Under the pieces are notes generated by a model that saw nothing but the letters and a program-made list of their open reading frames with translations, made no database searches and had not been told where the DNA came from. A program made the translations under genes and the position numbers. Below are positions 54,474 to 63,375 of a stretch of DNA of 64,000 nt, piece by piece. The stretch comes from Joostella atrarenae (GTDB lineage: Bacteria; Bacteroidota; Bacteroidia; Flavobacteriales; Flavobacteriaceae): the NCBI RefSeq assembly GCF_021764745.1, contig NZ_JAETXX010000002.1, forward strand, positions 124,001-188,000. The letters run 5' to 3'. The first letter of the stretch is position 1. Each line of letters opens with the position of its first letter.

Positions 54474-55901
54474 ATGAAAAAAGCAAGCATATTATTTTTT
54501 ATAGCAATGCAACTTGCCGTAGTTTTTTCTTGCTCTGATGATGATGTAGCAACAACAGAAGACGTAACGGAGGAAACAATAACAGAAGATGATTCAGATT
54601 TTGAAGCTTTAGATTGGACAGAAGCAACCCATAGTAATGATGCAGATCCTAATTTTGACGAAGTATTTGAGGATGAAGCTGTAAAACGAATAGATATCGT
54701 AATTACGGAAGAGCGTTGGCAGAGTATGTTAGACGATATGACAGCTACCTATGGTTCGTTTGGAAGTTCTTCTGGTGGCGGTCCTGGAGGTGGAGGAAAT
54801 AGTTTGGTAACTACAGATGAAGATCCGATTTTTGTTCCTGCCGAAGTATTTTATAATGGGATAGAATGGTACCGTGTTGGAGTACGCTTTAAAGGAAATT
54901 CTAGTTTACAATCGAGCTGGTCTTCTGGAATCTTGAAACTATCTTTTAAGTTAGATTTTGATGAGTTTGAAGATGATTACCCACAAATTGATAATCAGCG
55001 TTTCTACGGATTTAAGAAATTGAGTTTGAAAAATAACTATAATGATAAATCTATGCTTAGAGAAAAGGTAGCTGCGGATGTATTTAGAGATGCAGGTTTA
55101 GCAGTTTCACATACAGCTTTTTATACTCTTTATGTAGATCATGGAGATGGACCAGAATATTTTGGAGTGTATACTATGGTTGAAGAGGTTGATGATACGG
55201 TAATAGATACGCAGTTCTCTGATGACGACGGGAATTTATATAAGCCAGATGGTGATGGTGCTAGTTTTGCTGAAGGGACTTTCTCTGAAGATGTATTTGT
55301 TAAGAAAACAAATGAAGACGAAGCAGATTTCTCTGATATAGAAGCTTTATTTGCAGCCTTACATGCCGATAATAGAACTACAGATCCAGCAGCATGGAGA
55401 GAAGAATTGGAGACCATTTTTTATACTGATACATTCTTGAAATATTTAGCAGTGAATACGGTGATTCAGAATTGGGATACGTATGGTAGAATGACGCATA
55501 ATTATTTCCTTTATAATAACCCAGATACCGATAAATTGTCGTGGATTCCTTGGGATAACAATGAAGCCTTGCAACAAGGGAATAGAGAAGGAGCAGTGGC
55601 AATGGATTTCTCTGATGTTAGCAATTCTGAATGGCCATTAATTGGATACTTATATGAAGATGAGACATATAAAGCAAAGTATGATGCTTATGTTGAAGAA
55701 GCCATAGCTAATGAGTTTAATGTTAGTACAATACAATCTAAGTATTCTACATATTCTTCCTTAGTTGAGCCTTATGCAACAACAGAAGTTTCGGGATACA
55801 CTTTCTTAAACTCTAGTTCCGATTTTCTAACCGCTATTAGCGAATTAAATAGACATGTTGAAGAACGTACTTCAACTGCAAATTCATATTTGAATAATTA
55901 A
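54474..55901 (+). CDS. CotH kinase-family lipoprotein
   Basis: The 475-residue protein has a lipoprotein signal (Cys20 in VFSCSDDD) and a very acidic linker. The CotH domain follows: YGFKKLSLKNNYNDKSMLREKVAADVFRDAG-type core, YFGVYTMVEEVDD, the catalytic-loop-like NTVIQNWDTYGRMTHNYFLY, and WIPWDNNEAL. CotH proteins are atypical kinases that phosphorylate secreted proteins in spore formers. In Bacteroidota they are surface lipoproteins of unknown target. A Gly/Ser-rich insert (about residues 98-114, SFGSSSGGGPGGGGNS) interrupts the early part of the domain. Confidence 0.85.
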   Translation: MKKASILFFIAMQLAVVFSCSDDDVATTEDVTEETITEDDSDFEALDWTEATHSNDADPNFDEVFEDEAVKRIDIVITEERWQSMLDDMTATYGSFGSSSGGGPGGGGNSLVTTDEDPIFVPAEVFYNGIEWYRVGVRFKGNSSLQSSWSSGILKLSFKLDFDEFEDDYPQIDNQRFYGFKKLSLKNNYNDKSMLREKVAADVFRDAGLAVSHTAFYTLYVDHGDGPEYFGVYTMVEEVDDTVIDTQFSDDDGNLYKPDGDGASFAEGTFSEDVFVKKTNEDEADFSDIEALFAALHADNRTTDPAAWREELETIFYTDTFLKYLAVNTVIQNWDTYGRMTHNYFLYNNPDTDKLSWIPWDNNEALQQGNREGAVAMDFSDVSNSEWPLIGYLYEDETYKAKYDAYVEEAIANEFNVSTIQSKYSTYSSLVEPYATTEVSGYTFLNSSSDFLTAISELNRHVEERTSTANSYLNN

Positions 55902-55983
55902 AGATTGGGTTCCCCCCTCAGAGGACTTTAATTTCTTATCACTTTATGATTGCTGTTATTTATTGAGAATTAAAGTTCTATGT

Positions 55984-56016
55984 AAAAAAGGTTGCCTGAT
56001 AAGGGCAGCCTTTTTT
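55984..56016 (+). terminator. Terminator after the CotH-like gene
   Basis: AAAAAAGG (55984-55991) pairs with CCTTTTTT (56009-56016), with an inner GCC/GGC pairing and a 7-base loop. The stem runs directly into the T tract. Confidence 0.8.
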
Positions 56017-56184
56017 ATATATCTGAATTTTATTTTGAATTGAAACGACTAATTATCCTACATAGTTCTATTTTTTTTCGTCTGAAAAGCCTTATTTAAC
56101 ATGTGAAACTTATCCTAATTATATCGAAATGGGCTGTTAAAAAGGTATCTTTACAAAATAACAAAAACACAGAATATAAAGCCA

Positions 56185-57504
56185 ATGAGCGAAGAAAAAA
56201 AGTATCCTATTGACAAAGTTACCTACCCAATTCAAAAATTTATTCAACAAGAAAAAGCAGGAGGGATCGTGCTTGGAATCAGCGTTATCATTGCACTGTT
56301 TTTGGCAAACTCCCCATGGTCGGATCAATATTTTGAATTTTTTCAACATAAAATAGGACTCCAGTTTAACGGAGAATCTTTTTTAAACTATAGTTTCATT
56401 CATTGGATTAACGATGGATTAATGGCCATTTTCTTTTTCGTACTTGGATTAGAATTGAAAAGAGAGATTGTAGGAGGAGAATTATCCAATCCAAGAAAAG
56501 CATTATTACCTATTGCAGCTGCATTTGGAGGAGTTGTTGTTCCTGCAATTATATATTTAATATTAAATCCCACAGGAGAAGTGAGTAGTGGATGGGGAAT
56601 TCCAATGGCTACAGATATAGCTTTTGCTTTGGGGGTTTTATACCTCTTAGGGAGTAAGATTCCGTTATCATTGAAAATATTTTTAACAGCATTAGCGATC
56701 GTAGATGACCTGGTAGCTGTATTGGTAATCGCCTTTTTCTATACTTCAGAAATTTCATTTGTAAGCTTATCTATAGGATTAGGATTTGTTCTGATAATGT
56801 TTATCGGGAATAAAATGGGCGTACGAAGCATACTTTTCTATGCCTTTTTTGGAATTATAGGGGTGTGGATTGCTTTTTTACTTTCAGGAGTTCATGCAAC
56901 TATTGCAGCGGTTCTTGCGGCATTTACAATTCCTGCAGATATGAGAATTGGGGAGAATGCATATATAGATAAGATTCAGCATTATCTAAAGAAATTTAAA
57001 GCCATGGATGCCAATGATGAAATCCCAACTCTAACTAATGAGCAGTTACATATTTTAGATAAAGCAAAAGAGGGAACAAAAGAAATCATTCCTCCATTAC
57101 AGCGATTAGAGCATGCAATGCATCCATTTGTAACCTTTATTGTAATTCCGCTATTTGCCTTAGCTAATGCAGGAATTTCTTTATCAATAGATATCGAGCA
57201 GTTATTTAGTACAAACGTCGCAATGGGAGTTACATTAGGACTTCTATTAGGAAAAGTAATAGGTGTTGTGGGAGTTACATTATTATTAGTTAAACTTAAA
57301 GTAGCTCCTTTCCCCGAAGGAATGAATATTAGAAACCTCTTTGGAATAGGATTGTTAGCTGCAATTGGATTCACTATGTCTTTATTTATAACGTCGCTAG
57401 CATTCACGGAAGAAGTTTATATGACTCAAGCTAAAATCGGAATTTTTACAGCTTCATTAATAGGAGGTGTTTTAGGTTATATGCTATTAAACAAGAAAAA
57501 TTAA
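56185..57504 (+). CDS. nhaA: Na+/H+ antiporter NhaA
   Basis: The 439-residue antiporter has about twelve helices. It carries the ion-binding Asp pair in ALAIVDDLVAVLVIAFFY, the N-terminal GIVLGISVIIALFLANSPW, GLMAIFFFVLGLELKREIVGGEL and the C-terminal FGIGLLAAIGFTMSLFITSLAF. It exchanges internal sodium for external protons and supports salt and pH tolerance, consistent with a marine host. A hydrophilic insert of about 45 residues (residues about 258-305) is longer than in E. coli NhaA. Confidence 0.95.
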   Translation: MSEEKKYPIDKVTYPIQKFIQQEKAGGIVLGISVIIALFLANSPWSDQYFEFFQHKIGLQFNGESFLNYSFIHWINDGLMAIFFFVLGLELKREIVGGELSNPRKALLPIAAAFGGVVVPAIIYLILNPTGEVSSGWGIPMATDIAFALGVLYLLGSKIPLSLKIFLTALAIVDDLVAVLVIAFFYTSEISFVSLSIGLGFVLIMFIGNKMGVRSILFYAFFGIIGVWIAFLLSGVHATIAAVLAAFTIPADMRIGENAYIDKIQHYLKKFKAMDANDEIPTLTNEQLHILDKAKEGTKEIIPPLQRLEHAMHPFVTFIVIPLFALANAGISLSIDIEQLFSTNVAMGVTLGLLLGKVIGVVGVTLLLVKLKVAPFPEGMNIRNLFGIGLLAAIGFTMSLFITSLAFTEEVYMTQAKIGIFTASLIGGVLGYMLLNKKN

Positions 57505-57527
57505 GGTAAATACATATTTTTAGTTAG

Positions 57528-57558
57528 GCCAGAGGAATTTTATTTCTCTGGCTTTTTT
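57528..57558 (+). terminator. Terminator of nhaA
   Basis: GCCAGAG (57528-57534) and CTCTGGC (57546-57552) form a 7-bp stem followed by a T run to 57558. Confidence 0.85.
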
Positions 57559-57673
57559 ATATAAAATTTTGAAGTGTTTTTATGAATTGTAGCTAAATGT
57601 TAAATATAATTGAAGGAGGAATTATATCTTTTTGTATTTTAGATTGATAAGTTTGTTTTTTTAATCCTAAAGT

Positions 57674-58711
57674 ATGACTAGTTTAAAAGTTACTCTTCCC
57701 TCAAACTACGTTTTATTAGGAATAATTTTTATGTTTTCAATGCAGGTGTCAGCTCAAATTTCGCCAATGCATAAACGAGAACTAAAAGACAGTATAGGTA
57801 AAAAAGAATACCCCTATCTATTTCCCATTTTTGCAGAAAAAATACAAAGTATGGGGCATAGATTGCCCTTACCTTTTGGACTTATGTTTAATTATGTGCA
57901 TCAACAAACACGTTTAGATATAACAAAATTAAAAGTAGGTTTTGGAGATTCTAATTTAGAGCAATTGGATTTTGTGGAATTTGATCCAGTCCAAAACACA
58001 GCAAACGTTTTTAATATTCGTGCCGATGCTTGGATCTTTCCTTTTTTAAACCTGTACGGAATTTATGCGCATTCTGAAGGGAATGCTAATATTGATATAA
58101 GGTTTCCAGTTAATTTAAATATTGCAACAACACCATCTGTAGATACCTATGGAGGTGGTATTGTTTTGGCATATGGAAGGAATAATTATTTTGGAGCTGC
58201 AAATTTAAACCTTTCGTCATCCCATACTTCAGCATTAGATGAGCCTGTTTTTGGGGTGGTGTCTTCATTGAGGGTTGGTAAGGTTTTCGATTTTTATAAT
58301 TCAGATAATAGTATAAGTTTTAGTGTTGGAGCTCAAAATCAATATATAGAGCGTTTGTCTGCTGGTTCTTTAAAAATTAGTGATGGTTTTGCAACGCTCG
58401 ATCCTGATAAGTTGGACGATATAAAGCAGCAAATTGGAGATTCAGCTCAAAATTGGTATGATGATTTATCTCGCCCCCAAAAGGTGGTTGTAGATAGATT
58501 GGTGGATTATATGGAAGATTGGTTGGATGGGAAAGATATTGGAGATACAGTAATTAGATACGAATTTGAAAAAGAAACTATAGGGGATTGGACCTTACAG
58601 CTTGGGGTACAATTTATGCAAGGGGACCATTATTGGTATCGATTAGAAGGTGGTTTTGGTAAAGGACGTACTCAATTGCTATTATCTTTTAATTACCGCT
58701 TTGGTCTGTAA
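57674..58711 (+). CDS. Probable outer-membrane beta-barrel protein of unknown function
   Basis: The 345-residue protein has a signal peptide (cleavage near residue 28, QVSAQ). Strand-like segments with alternating aromatics follow, and the last strand ends in aromatic-containing LLLSFNYRFGL, a typical outer-membrane barrel C-terminus. A helical insert around residues 240-285 (LDDIKQQIGDSAQNWYDDL and VVVDRLVDYMEDWLDGK) is unusual for a barrel. I do not recognise a named family. Its stop lies 2 bases before the start of the next barrel gene, so the two probably act together. Confidence 0.6.
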   Translation: MTSLKVTLPSNYVLLGIIFMFSMQVSAQISPMHKRELKDSIGKKEYPYLFPIFAEKIQSMGHRLPLPFGLMFNYVHQQTRLDITKLKVGFGDSNLEQLDFVEFDPVQNTANVFNIRADAWIFPFLNLYGIYAHSEGNANIDIRFPVNLNIATTPSVDTYGGGIVLAYGRNNYFGAANLNLSSSHTSALDEPVFGVVSSLRVGKVFDFYNSDNSISFSVGAQNQYIERLSAGSLKISDGFATLDPDKLDDIKQQIGDSAQNWYDDLSRPQKVVVDRLVDYMEDWLDGKDIGDTVIRYEFEKETIGDWTLQLGVQFMQGDHYWYRLEGGFGKGRTQLLLSFNYRFGL

Positions 58712-58713
58712 TT

Positions 58714-59865
58714 ATGCTATTAAAAAACTATATACTTATATTATTCCTATTAATAGGAAGTTTTTCCTTGGCTCAAGACAAGGGTATAAAGAAATGGTTT
58801 AAAGAAAGGCAAGCTTTAAAAGCTCAAAAAATTGAAGCAGGAGAGCCTTTTTTATCACCTTTGTTAGGTCCTGGGTATACACCAGAGAATGGTTTTTTGA
58901 TTGCAGGAGGAATGCTTTATACATTTAAAACAAATCCTAAGGACTCTTTAATTCAACGTTCATCGTTGCCTATCACAGCATTTATAAGTACGCGGGGTAA
59001 TATAGGAGTGAATGTAAAGTTACAATCGTTTTGGAAAGAAGATCGCTTTCGCTTAAATGTTGTCGCCAAATATTCTGATGCAGACGATGATTATTTTGGT
59101 GTCGGAATGGAAGAGAACCAAAATATAGAAAAAGGCGATACTACATCTCTTTATCACCGCCATCAATGGTTTTTGGCTCCTGGATTTTTGTTTAGAATTA
59201 TACCCAATTTATATCTCGGAGTAAACTTCAATTTAAATAAAACAAAGGTTACAGAAGTTAATCCGTTGATGGAACAAGATGCTAATTACCTACAGTTTGG
59301 TTCAGAAAATTTTAATAGCGCGACAGGTCTATCTCTAGCTTATGATAGTAGAGATATCACTGTAAATGCTTGGAAGGGAATGTATCTCCGCTTTGCTTCT
59401 CTTTTCTATGGAAGTTACCTCGGTAGTGATAATGATTATGAAACTTATGAGTTAGACTTTAGAACCTATCATCAAATTTATAGAGAAGGAAATGTTATTG
59501 CCACAAAGTTATATATGAGAGCAGCTTATGGAGATGTTCCTTATGAAGAACTGGGAAGAATTGGAGGAGGAGCGGCTTTACGTGGTTATATAAAAGGACA
59601 ATATCGCGATAAAACAGCTATTTATTTTATGGCAGAATGGAGACATATGTTTTTAAAATCAGATGGCTCGTTAAGTAAGCATGGCCTAGCAACTTGGTTG
59701 GGAACAGGAACAGTTGCTCCTAGTTTGAGTGATGTTTCAGAATGGGTTCCAAATATAGGTGTTGGATATAGATTGGAAGTACAACCAAGAATGAACCTCA
59801 GAATAGATTTCGGAATCGGCCGAGAATCTTCAGGTCTTTATTTTGGTTTCAGTGAGGCTTTTTAA
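58714..59865 (+). CDS. BamA/TamA-like (surface-antigen domain) outer-membrane protein without POTRA domains
   Basis: The 383-residue protein has a signal peptide (residues 1-20, ending SLAQ). The Omp85/bacterial surface antigen barrel includes the hallmark GGAALRGYIKGQYRDK (the RGY loop motif that packs inside the barrel) and the end strand MNLRIDFGIGRESSGLYFGFSEAF. No POTRA repeats precede the barrel, so it is not the essential BamA. It could be a patatin-independent Omp85 homologue of unknown function. It is coupled to the upstream barrel gene. Confidence 0.75.
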   Translation: MLLKNYILILFLLIGSFSLAQDKGIKKWFKERQALKAQKIEAGEPFLSPLLGPGYTPENGFLIAGGMLYTFKTNPKDSLIQRSSLPITAFISTRGNIGVNVKLQSFWKEDRFRLNVVAKYSDADDDYFGVGMEENQNIEKGDTTSLYHRHQWFLAPGFLFRIIPNLYLGVNFNLNKTKVTEVNPLMEQDANYLQFGSENFNSATGLSLAYDSRDITVNAWKGMYLRFASLFYGSYLGSDNDYETYELDFRTYHQIYREGNVIATKLYMRAAYGDVPYEELGRIGGGAALRGYIKGQYRDKTAIYFMAEWRHMFLKSDGSLSKHGLATWLGTGTVAPSLSDVSEWVPNIGVGYRLEVQPRMNLRIDFGIGRESSGLYFGFSEAF

Positions 59866-59987
59866 GAGGGGGAGTTGTTGTTCTGATTTATATGGTAGTA
59901 TGAGAAAATATGGGGTCTTAATTAAGTAGCTTCCCTAAATTGTTTGTTTTTGATTACCTATGATCAATTATGACATCATAAAATTAA

Positions 59988-60971
59988 TTATTTCCTTAAT
60001 AGCTTTTTCCGTCTTGTTTGATAAGACTGGATGTAATTGCTTTTTGTTTTTTCATTGAGGTAAGAAACCTTAATGAGGTTTAATACTTTATCTTCATTAG
60101 TAATTACAGTATTAAATACCTTAGAAGCTTGCTTTTTAGAAATATTAGCTAATTCAGCTAATTTAAAAAATTGTTCTGTAATTTTTCCTTGTGCAATATT
60201 TAGGGGTAAAAGTCCATCCACAAGTGCAAAATCTCTATCCTCAATATGGATTCTACTATTTAATAGATCATAAGCTGGACTTAGTTTAAAATCTCCTTGT
60301 GGTGTTTCTATCAATGAAAAGTTTTTATAATGCGCATCTCCATTAGAAATTAAATAATTGAAAAGGATTACTTTGAATAATTTTATAGCCTCAATTTGAT
60401 AGGCTGGAACATATTTTTTTAATAATTCGAATAATTCTAAATAGTTACCCAAATATTTATAGTTTTCACCATGAGTTTGTGGTGTTCTTTCTGCTAGTGA
60501 GGCAAAATCTTCTTGTGCTAACTTTTCACCGTTATCCAGAACATCAAATCGTTTTGTAATGTAAGCAGGATCTCCATTTTTAAAGAACATTAAAGCATTC
60601 TCTGCAATTTCTATATCAAACACCTGACTAGCAATTTGCATAGTTAAATGCTCATTAGCGGGCATCTGATCTGTATTTTTTCCTACATTGGGAATAGGTT
60701 TTAAAATATATAATCCTTGTTCATTTTTGTCTATTAATCTAATAAGGTTTTTATCTAGCGTTACAGAGAATTTTTCTTGAACTCCCGAGATCGATATTCG
60801 CTTTCTGTTATCTGTAAAAATAGAACTATCTATTGTACTTGATGGTGATTCGTAGGGGAGTAGTGGACTCACTTTTCTTCCGCAAAACATTTTTTTTAGG
60901 CACAGATTACTATAGGCATCATTACTTACCTTTAATGTTCCTGGGCAATATTTAATGATAGGTTTATTCAT
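59988..60971 (-). CDS. hipT: HipT-type serine/threonine kinase toxin of a HipBST system
   Basis: The 327-residue HipA-family kinase lacks the N-terminal subdomain found in E. coli HipA. It has the gly-rich activation loop with the SIS motif (Ser60-Ile61-Ser62 in ISISGVQEKFS), ATP-binding Lys91, catalytic Asp212 and Asn217 in SNGDAHYKNFS, and metal-binding Asp235 in SPAYDLLNS. In HipBST systems studied in E. coli the kinase phosphorylates tryptophanyl-tRNA synthetase, and phosphorylation of the two loop serines controls activity. The target here is unknown. It is the third gene, 5 bases after hipS. Confidence 0.85.
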   Translation of the reverse strand: MNKPIIKYCPGTLKVSNDAYSNLCLKKMFCGRKVSPLLPYESPSSTIDSSIFTDNRKRISISGVQEKFSVTLDKNLIRLIDKNEQGLYILKPIPNVGKNTDQMPANEHLTMQIASQVFDIEIAENALMFFKNGDPAYITKRFDVLDNGEKLAQEDFASLAERTPQTHGENYKYLGNYLELFELLKKYVPAYQIEAIKLFKVILFNYLISNGDAHYKNFSLIETPQGDFKLSPAYDLLNSRIHIEDRDFALVDGLLPLNIAQGKITEQFFKLAELANISKKQASKVFNTVITNEDKVLNLIKVSYLNEKTKSNYIQSYQTRRKKLLRK

Positions 60972-60976
60972 GCAGC

Positions 60977-61297
60977 TTAAACTTTTTTAATCTTAATAGC
61001 TCCTATGGTATCATTTTCTGCTACTGAAAGTAAAATACCAAAATAATCATCTGGATCTAATCGTAATTCATAACAAACCACTTCTTTGTTAGAACCTTCA
61101 GGAAGCATATTATAAAAAAAAGGGAATAGATGTTTTGATGTGTATTCTTGCTCATTTTTAGGAAGGGTTAAGCTAATAGCTGGTTTACTCGAATCGCTAT
61201 ACCAACTATCGCTGTAACAAAATTGGAAAGCTCCATCATTTTTTTGAATTAGTAATCCAGCTACTTCATCTTTATATAGTACTTCTGCTTGCCTCAT
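60977..61297 (-). CDS. hipS: HipS-type small antitoxin (separate HipA N-terminal subdomain 1)
   Basis: The 106-residue protein matches the HipA N-terminal domain (couple_hipA): EVAGLLIQKNDGAFQFCYSD, then KPAISLTLPKNEQEY and LFPFFYNMLPEGSNKEVV. It has its own start and a proper stop at 60977-60979. It is therefore a separate gene and not a frameshifted part of the kinase. In characterised HipBST loci this small protein, not HipB alone, neutralises the kinase. It lies 8 bases after hipB. Confidence 0.82.
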   Translation of the reverse strand: MRQAEVLYKDEVAGLLIQKNDGAFQFCYSDSWYSDSSKPAISLTLPKNEQEYTSKHLFPFFYNMLPEGSNKEVVCYELRLDPDDYFGILLSVAENDTIGAIKIKKV

Positions 61298-61305
61298 TAA
61301 TTATT

Positions 61306-61512
61306 CTATATTTTCTTAATTTGAAATGTTAATTCTAATCCAAGAGCATCTCCTAGTTTAGTTAAGGTTTGCACTGTTGGATTTCCTTTTCCACTTTCAA
61401 AAGATTTAAGCGTTCTTAATCCAACACCAGAGATATCAGAAAGCATTTCTTGAGTAACTTGTAGTGTTTCTCTTCGCTCTTTTATTATATAGATTAATTT
61501 GTCAAAGTGCAT
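61306..61512 (-). CDS. hipB: HipB-type XRE-family DNA-binding antitoxin
   Basis: The 68-residue protein is essentially one XRE helix-turn-helix domain: LQVTQEMLSDISGVGLRTLK (helices 2-3), then SFESGKGNPTVQTLTKLGDAL. HipB proteins repress the operon by binding palindromic operators. Two 18-bp dyads of the form AGTG..CACT lie 55 and 116 bases upstream of its start. It heads the three-gene unit hipB-hipS-hipT with 5-8 base gaps. Confidence 0.85.
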   Translation of the reverse strand: MHFDKLIYIIKERRETLQVTQEMLSDISGVGLRTLKSFESGKGNPTVQTLTKLGDALGLELTFQIKKI

Positions 61513-61566
61513 TATATGGCTCTTTTATTGTAAAAGTAATTAAATATATTTATAAAATCATAGAAT

Positions 61567-61584
61567 AGTGCGATATATTACACT
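61567..61584. promoter_or_regulatory. Operator-like dyad O1 upstream of hipB
   Basis: AGTGCGATATATTACACT is an 18-bp dyad whose two halves match except at two position pairs (AGTGnnATATATnnCACT). It lies 55 bases upstream of the hipB start and just upstream of a -7-like TACTTTTA (61531-61538 on the minus strand). Confidence 0.55.
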
Positions 61585-61627
61585 TTTCCAGTAGTTTTAT
61601 TTATTGTGGGTCTTAAGGTTTATGATT

Positions 61628-61645
61628 AGTGTATCATATTACACT
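61628..61645. promoter_or_regulatory. Operator-like dyad O2 upstream of hipB
   Basis: AGTGTATCATATTACACT repeats the outer AGTG..CACT pattern of O1, with symmetric AGTGTA and TACACT arms. The centres of O1 and O2 are 61 bases apart, about six helical turns, so HipB dimers would sit on the same face of the DNA. It lies 116 bases upstream of the hipB start. Confidence 0.55.
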
Positions 61646-61794
61646 TTGGATTAGTAATGTTATAATGTTGGTTATATCATAATACTAATAAATAAAGTGA
61701 TTCAGGAGTAACAGAACGTAAATACAATAAGTATAATTTCAATAAATTAAATATCAGTTAAAAGAAGGTAATGTGCGATTAAAAAAAACTACAC

Positions 61795-63219
61795 TTACTT
61801 CCCGATACAAAAATTAGCGAAAATATTTCCTAATAGATCGTCTGTGGTTATTTCTCCTGTTATTTCTCCGAAATGGTAAAGTGCTTGTCTGATGTCGATA
61901 GCGAGAAGATCGCTGGAAATACCATTTGCCATTCCATCTTGTACGCGGTCTATTTCTTCTAGAGCTTTAAGTAGCGAGTCGTAATGACGAGAATTAGTAA
62001 TTATGGTTTCATTGTTTCTTAATGCTCCTGTATTTACAAATTCTAGGAGTATATTTTTCAATTCTTCAACACCTATTCCTGTTTTTGCAGCAATAAGGAG
62101 TGCTTTAGTTTTTACATTAGCTGCAGCGATATCTTTTATTTCAGCAGCAATAAAATCTGTTAGATCCTTAGAAATAGTATCCGTTTTATTGGCGATAATC
62201 ACTAATGGTTTTTGTGGGAATCTATTTTTTATCTTTTCGAGTTCTACTCTTATTTGAGAGATGTTTTCTCTATTATTAACAAGCTTAATACTGTCTATTA
62301 TATAAATGACTACTTGCGCTTGCTCAATTTTTTCGAAGGTTTTTTTAATCCCGATACTTTCTACAACATCTTTAGTTTCTCTAATCCCAGCGGTATCAAT
62401 AAATCTAAAACCAATTCCTCCAATACTTATTTCATCTTCAATTGTATCTCTTGTAGTTCCTGCGATATCACTTACAATAGCTCTTTCTTCATTTAAAAGG
62501 GCATTTAAAAGAGTGGATTTACCAACATTTGGCTCTCCTACAATAGCTACTGGAATTCCATTTTTAATAACGTTTCCAACGGCAAAAGAATCGATTAATC
62601 TTTTTAATACAAGCTGTATTTTGTTTAGGAGTTCTGTAAACTGGGTCCTATCTGCAAATTCTACATCTTCTTCAGCAAAATCTAACTCTAATTCTATTAA
62701 AGAAGCAAAATTTAATAACTCTTCTCGAAGCTTTTTTATTTCACTACTAAAACCACCACGCATTTGTTGCATTGCTATTTGGTGACTGGCTTCATTATCT
62801 GAGGCGATTAGATCTGCAACAGCTTCTGCTTGACTAAGGTCTAATTTGCCATTTAAAAAGGCTCTAAGTGTAAATTCTCCTGCATCTGCAACTCGGCATC
62901 CATTTCTTAAAAAGAGTTGTAATATTTCTTGCTGAATAAATGGAGATCCATGGCATGATATTTCTATGACATTTTCTCCAGTATATGAGTTTGGTCCTTT
63001 AAAAATAGAAACCAATACTTCGTCTAATACTTTATTACCATCTACTATATGTCCTAAGTGGATGGTATGGGTTTTCTGCTCCGATAGTTTTTTTCCTCGA
63101 ATAGATTTAAATAAAGGTTCTACAATTGTAATTGCATCTTTACCTGAAACTCTTAAAACAGAAATGGCACCAGCTCCAGATGGAGTAGCCAACGCTATAA
63201 TATTATCTTGGATTTTCAT
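61795..63219 (-). CDS. mnmE: tRNA uridine-5-carboxymethylaminomethyl(34) synthesis GTPase
   Basis: The 474-residue GTPase has the N-terminal tetrahydrofolate-binding domain (IIALATPSGAGAISVLRVSG), a helical domain, and an inserted G domain with G1 GEPNVGKSTLLNALL, G3 DTAGIRET and G4 NKTD. The C-terminal FCIGK matches the conserved C(I/L/V)GK end. With MnmG it modifies the wobble uridine of several tRNAs. ATG 63219 (MKIQDNIIALA) is chosen; the frame extends six codons upstream. It diverges from dps. Confidence 0.96.
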   Translation of the reverse strand: MKIQDNIIALATPSGAGAISVLRVSGKDAITIVEPLFKSIRGKKLSEQKTHTIHLGHIVDGNKVLDEVLVSIFKGPNSYTGENVIEISCHGSPFIQQEILQLFLRNGCRVADAGEFTLRAFLNGKLDLSQAEAVADLIASDNEASHQIAMQQMRGGFSSEIKKLREELLNFASLIELELDFAEEDVEFADRTQFTELLNKIQLVLKRLIDSFAVGNVIKNGIPVAIVGEPNVGKSTLLNALLNEERAIVSDIAGTTRDTIEDEISIGGIGFRFIDTAGIRETKDVVESIGIKKTFEKIEQAQVVIYIIDSIKLVNNRENISQIRVELEKIKNRFPQKPLVIIANKTDTISKDLTDFIAAEIKDIAAANVKTKALLIAAKTGIGVEELKNILLEFVNTGALRNNETIITNSRHYDSLLKALEEIDRVQDGMANGISSDLLAIDIRQALYHFGEITGEITTDDLLGNIFANFCIGK

Positions 63220-63320
63220 ACACAGAATTTGCTGCAAAAATACAAATTGTAAATGAAGATAACTTGTAAATAAAAACTTATTAATATGCTTAACAAAGAG
63301 AGTTAAACCTTGTTAAAATA

Positions 63321-63351
63321 TTGTAGTAAGCCTACATTATTTGTACCTTTA
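63321..63351 (+). promoter_or_regulatory. Candidate dps promoter
   Basis: TTG at 63321-63323 and TACCTTTA at 63344-63351 are separated by 20 bases. The -7 box differs from TAnnTTTG only at the last base. Transcription would start about 20 bases before the dps ATG at 63376. Confidence 0.5.
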
Positions 63352-63375
63352 GAATATAATCTTAAAATTAAAACT

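Noticed and set aside
59988-61297. A single hipA gene broken by a frameshift or stop
   Set aside because: The N-terminal-domain gene has its own stop, the kinase has its own ATG, there is a 5-base gap, and the kinase has the SIS loop typical of HipT. The HipBST architecture explains the split.
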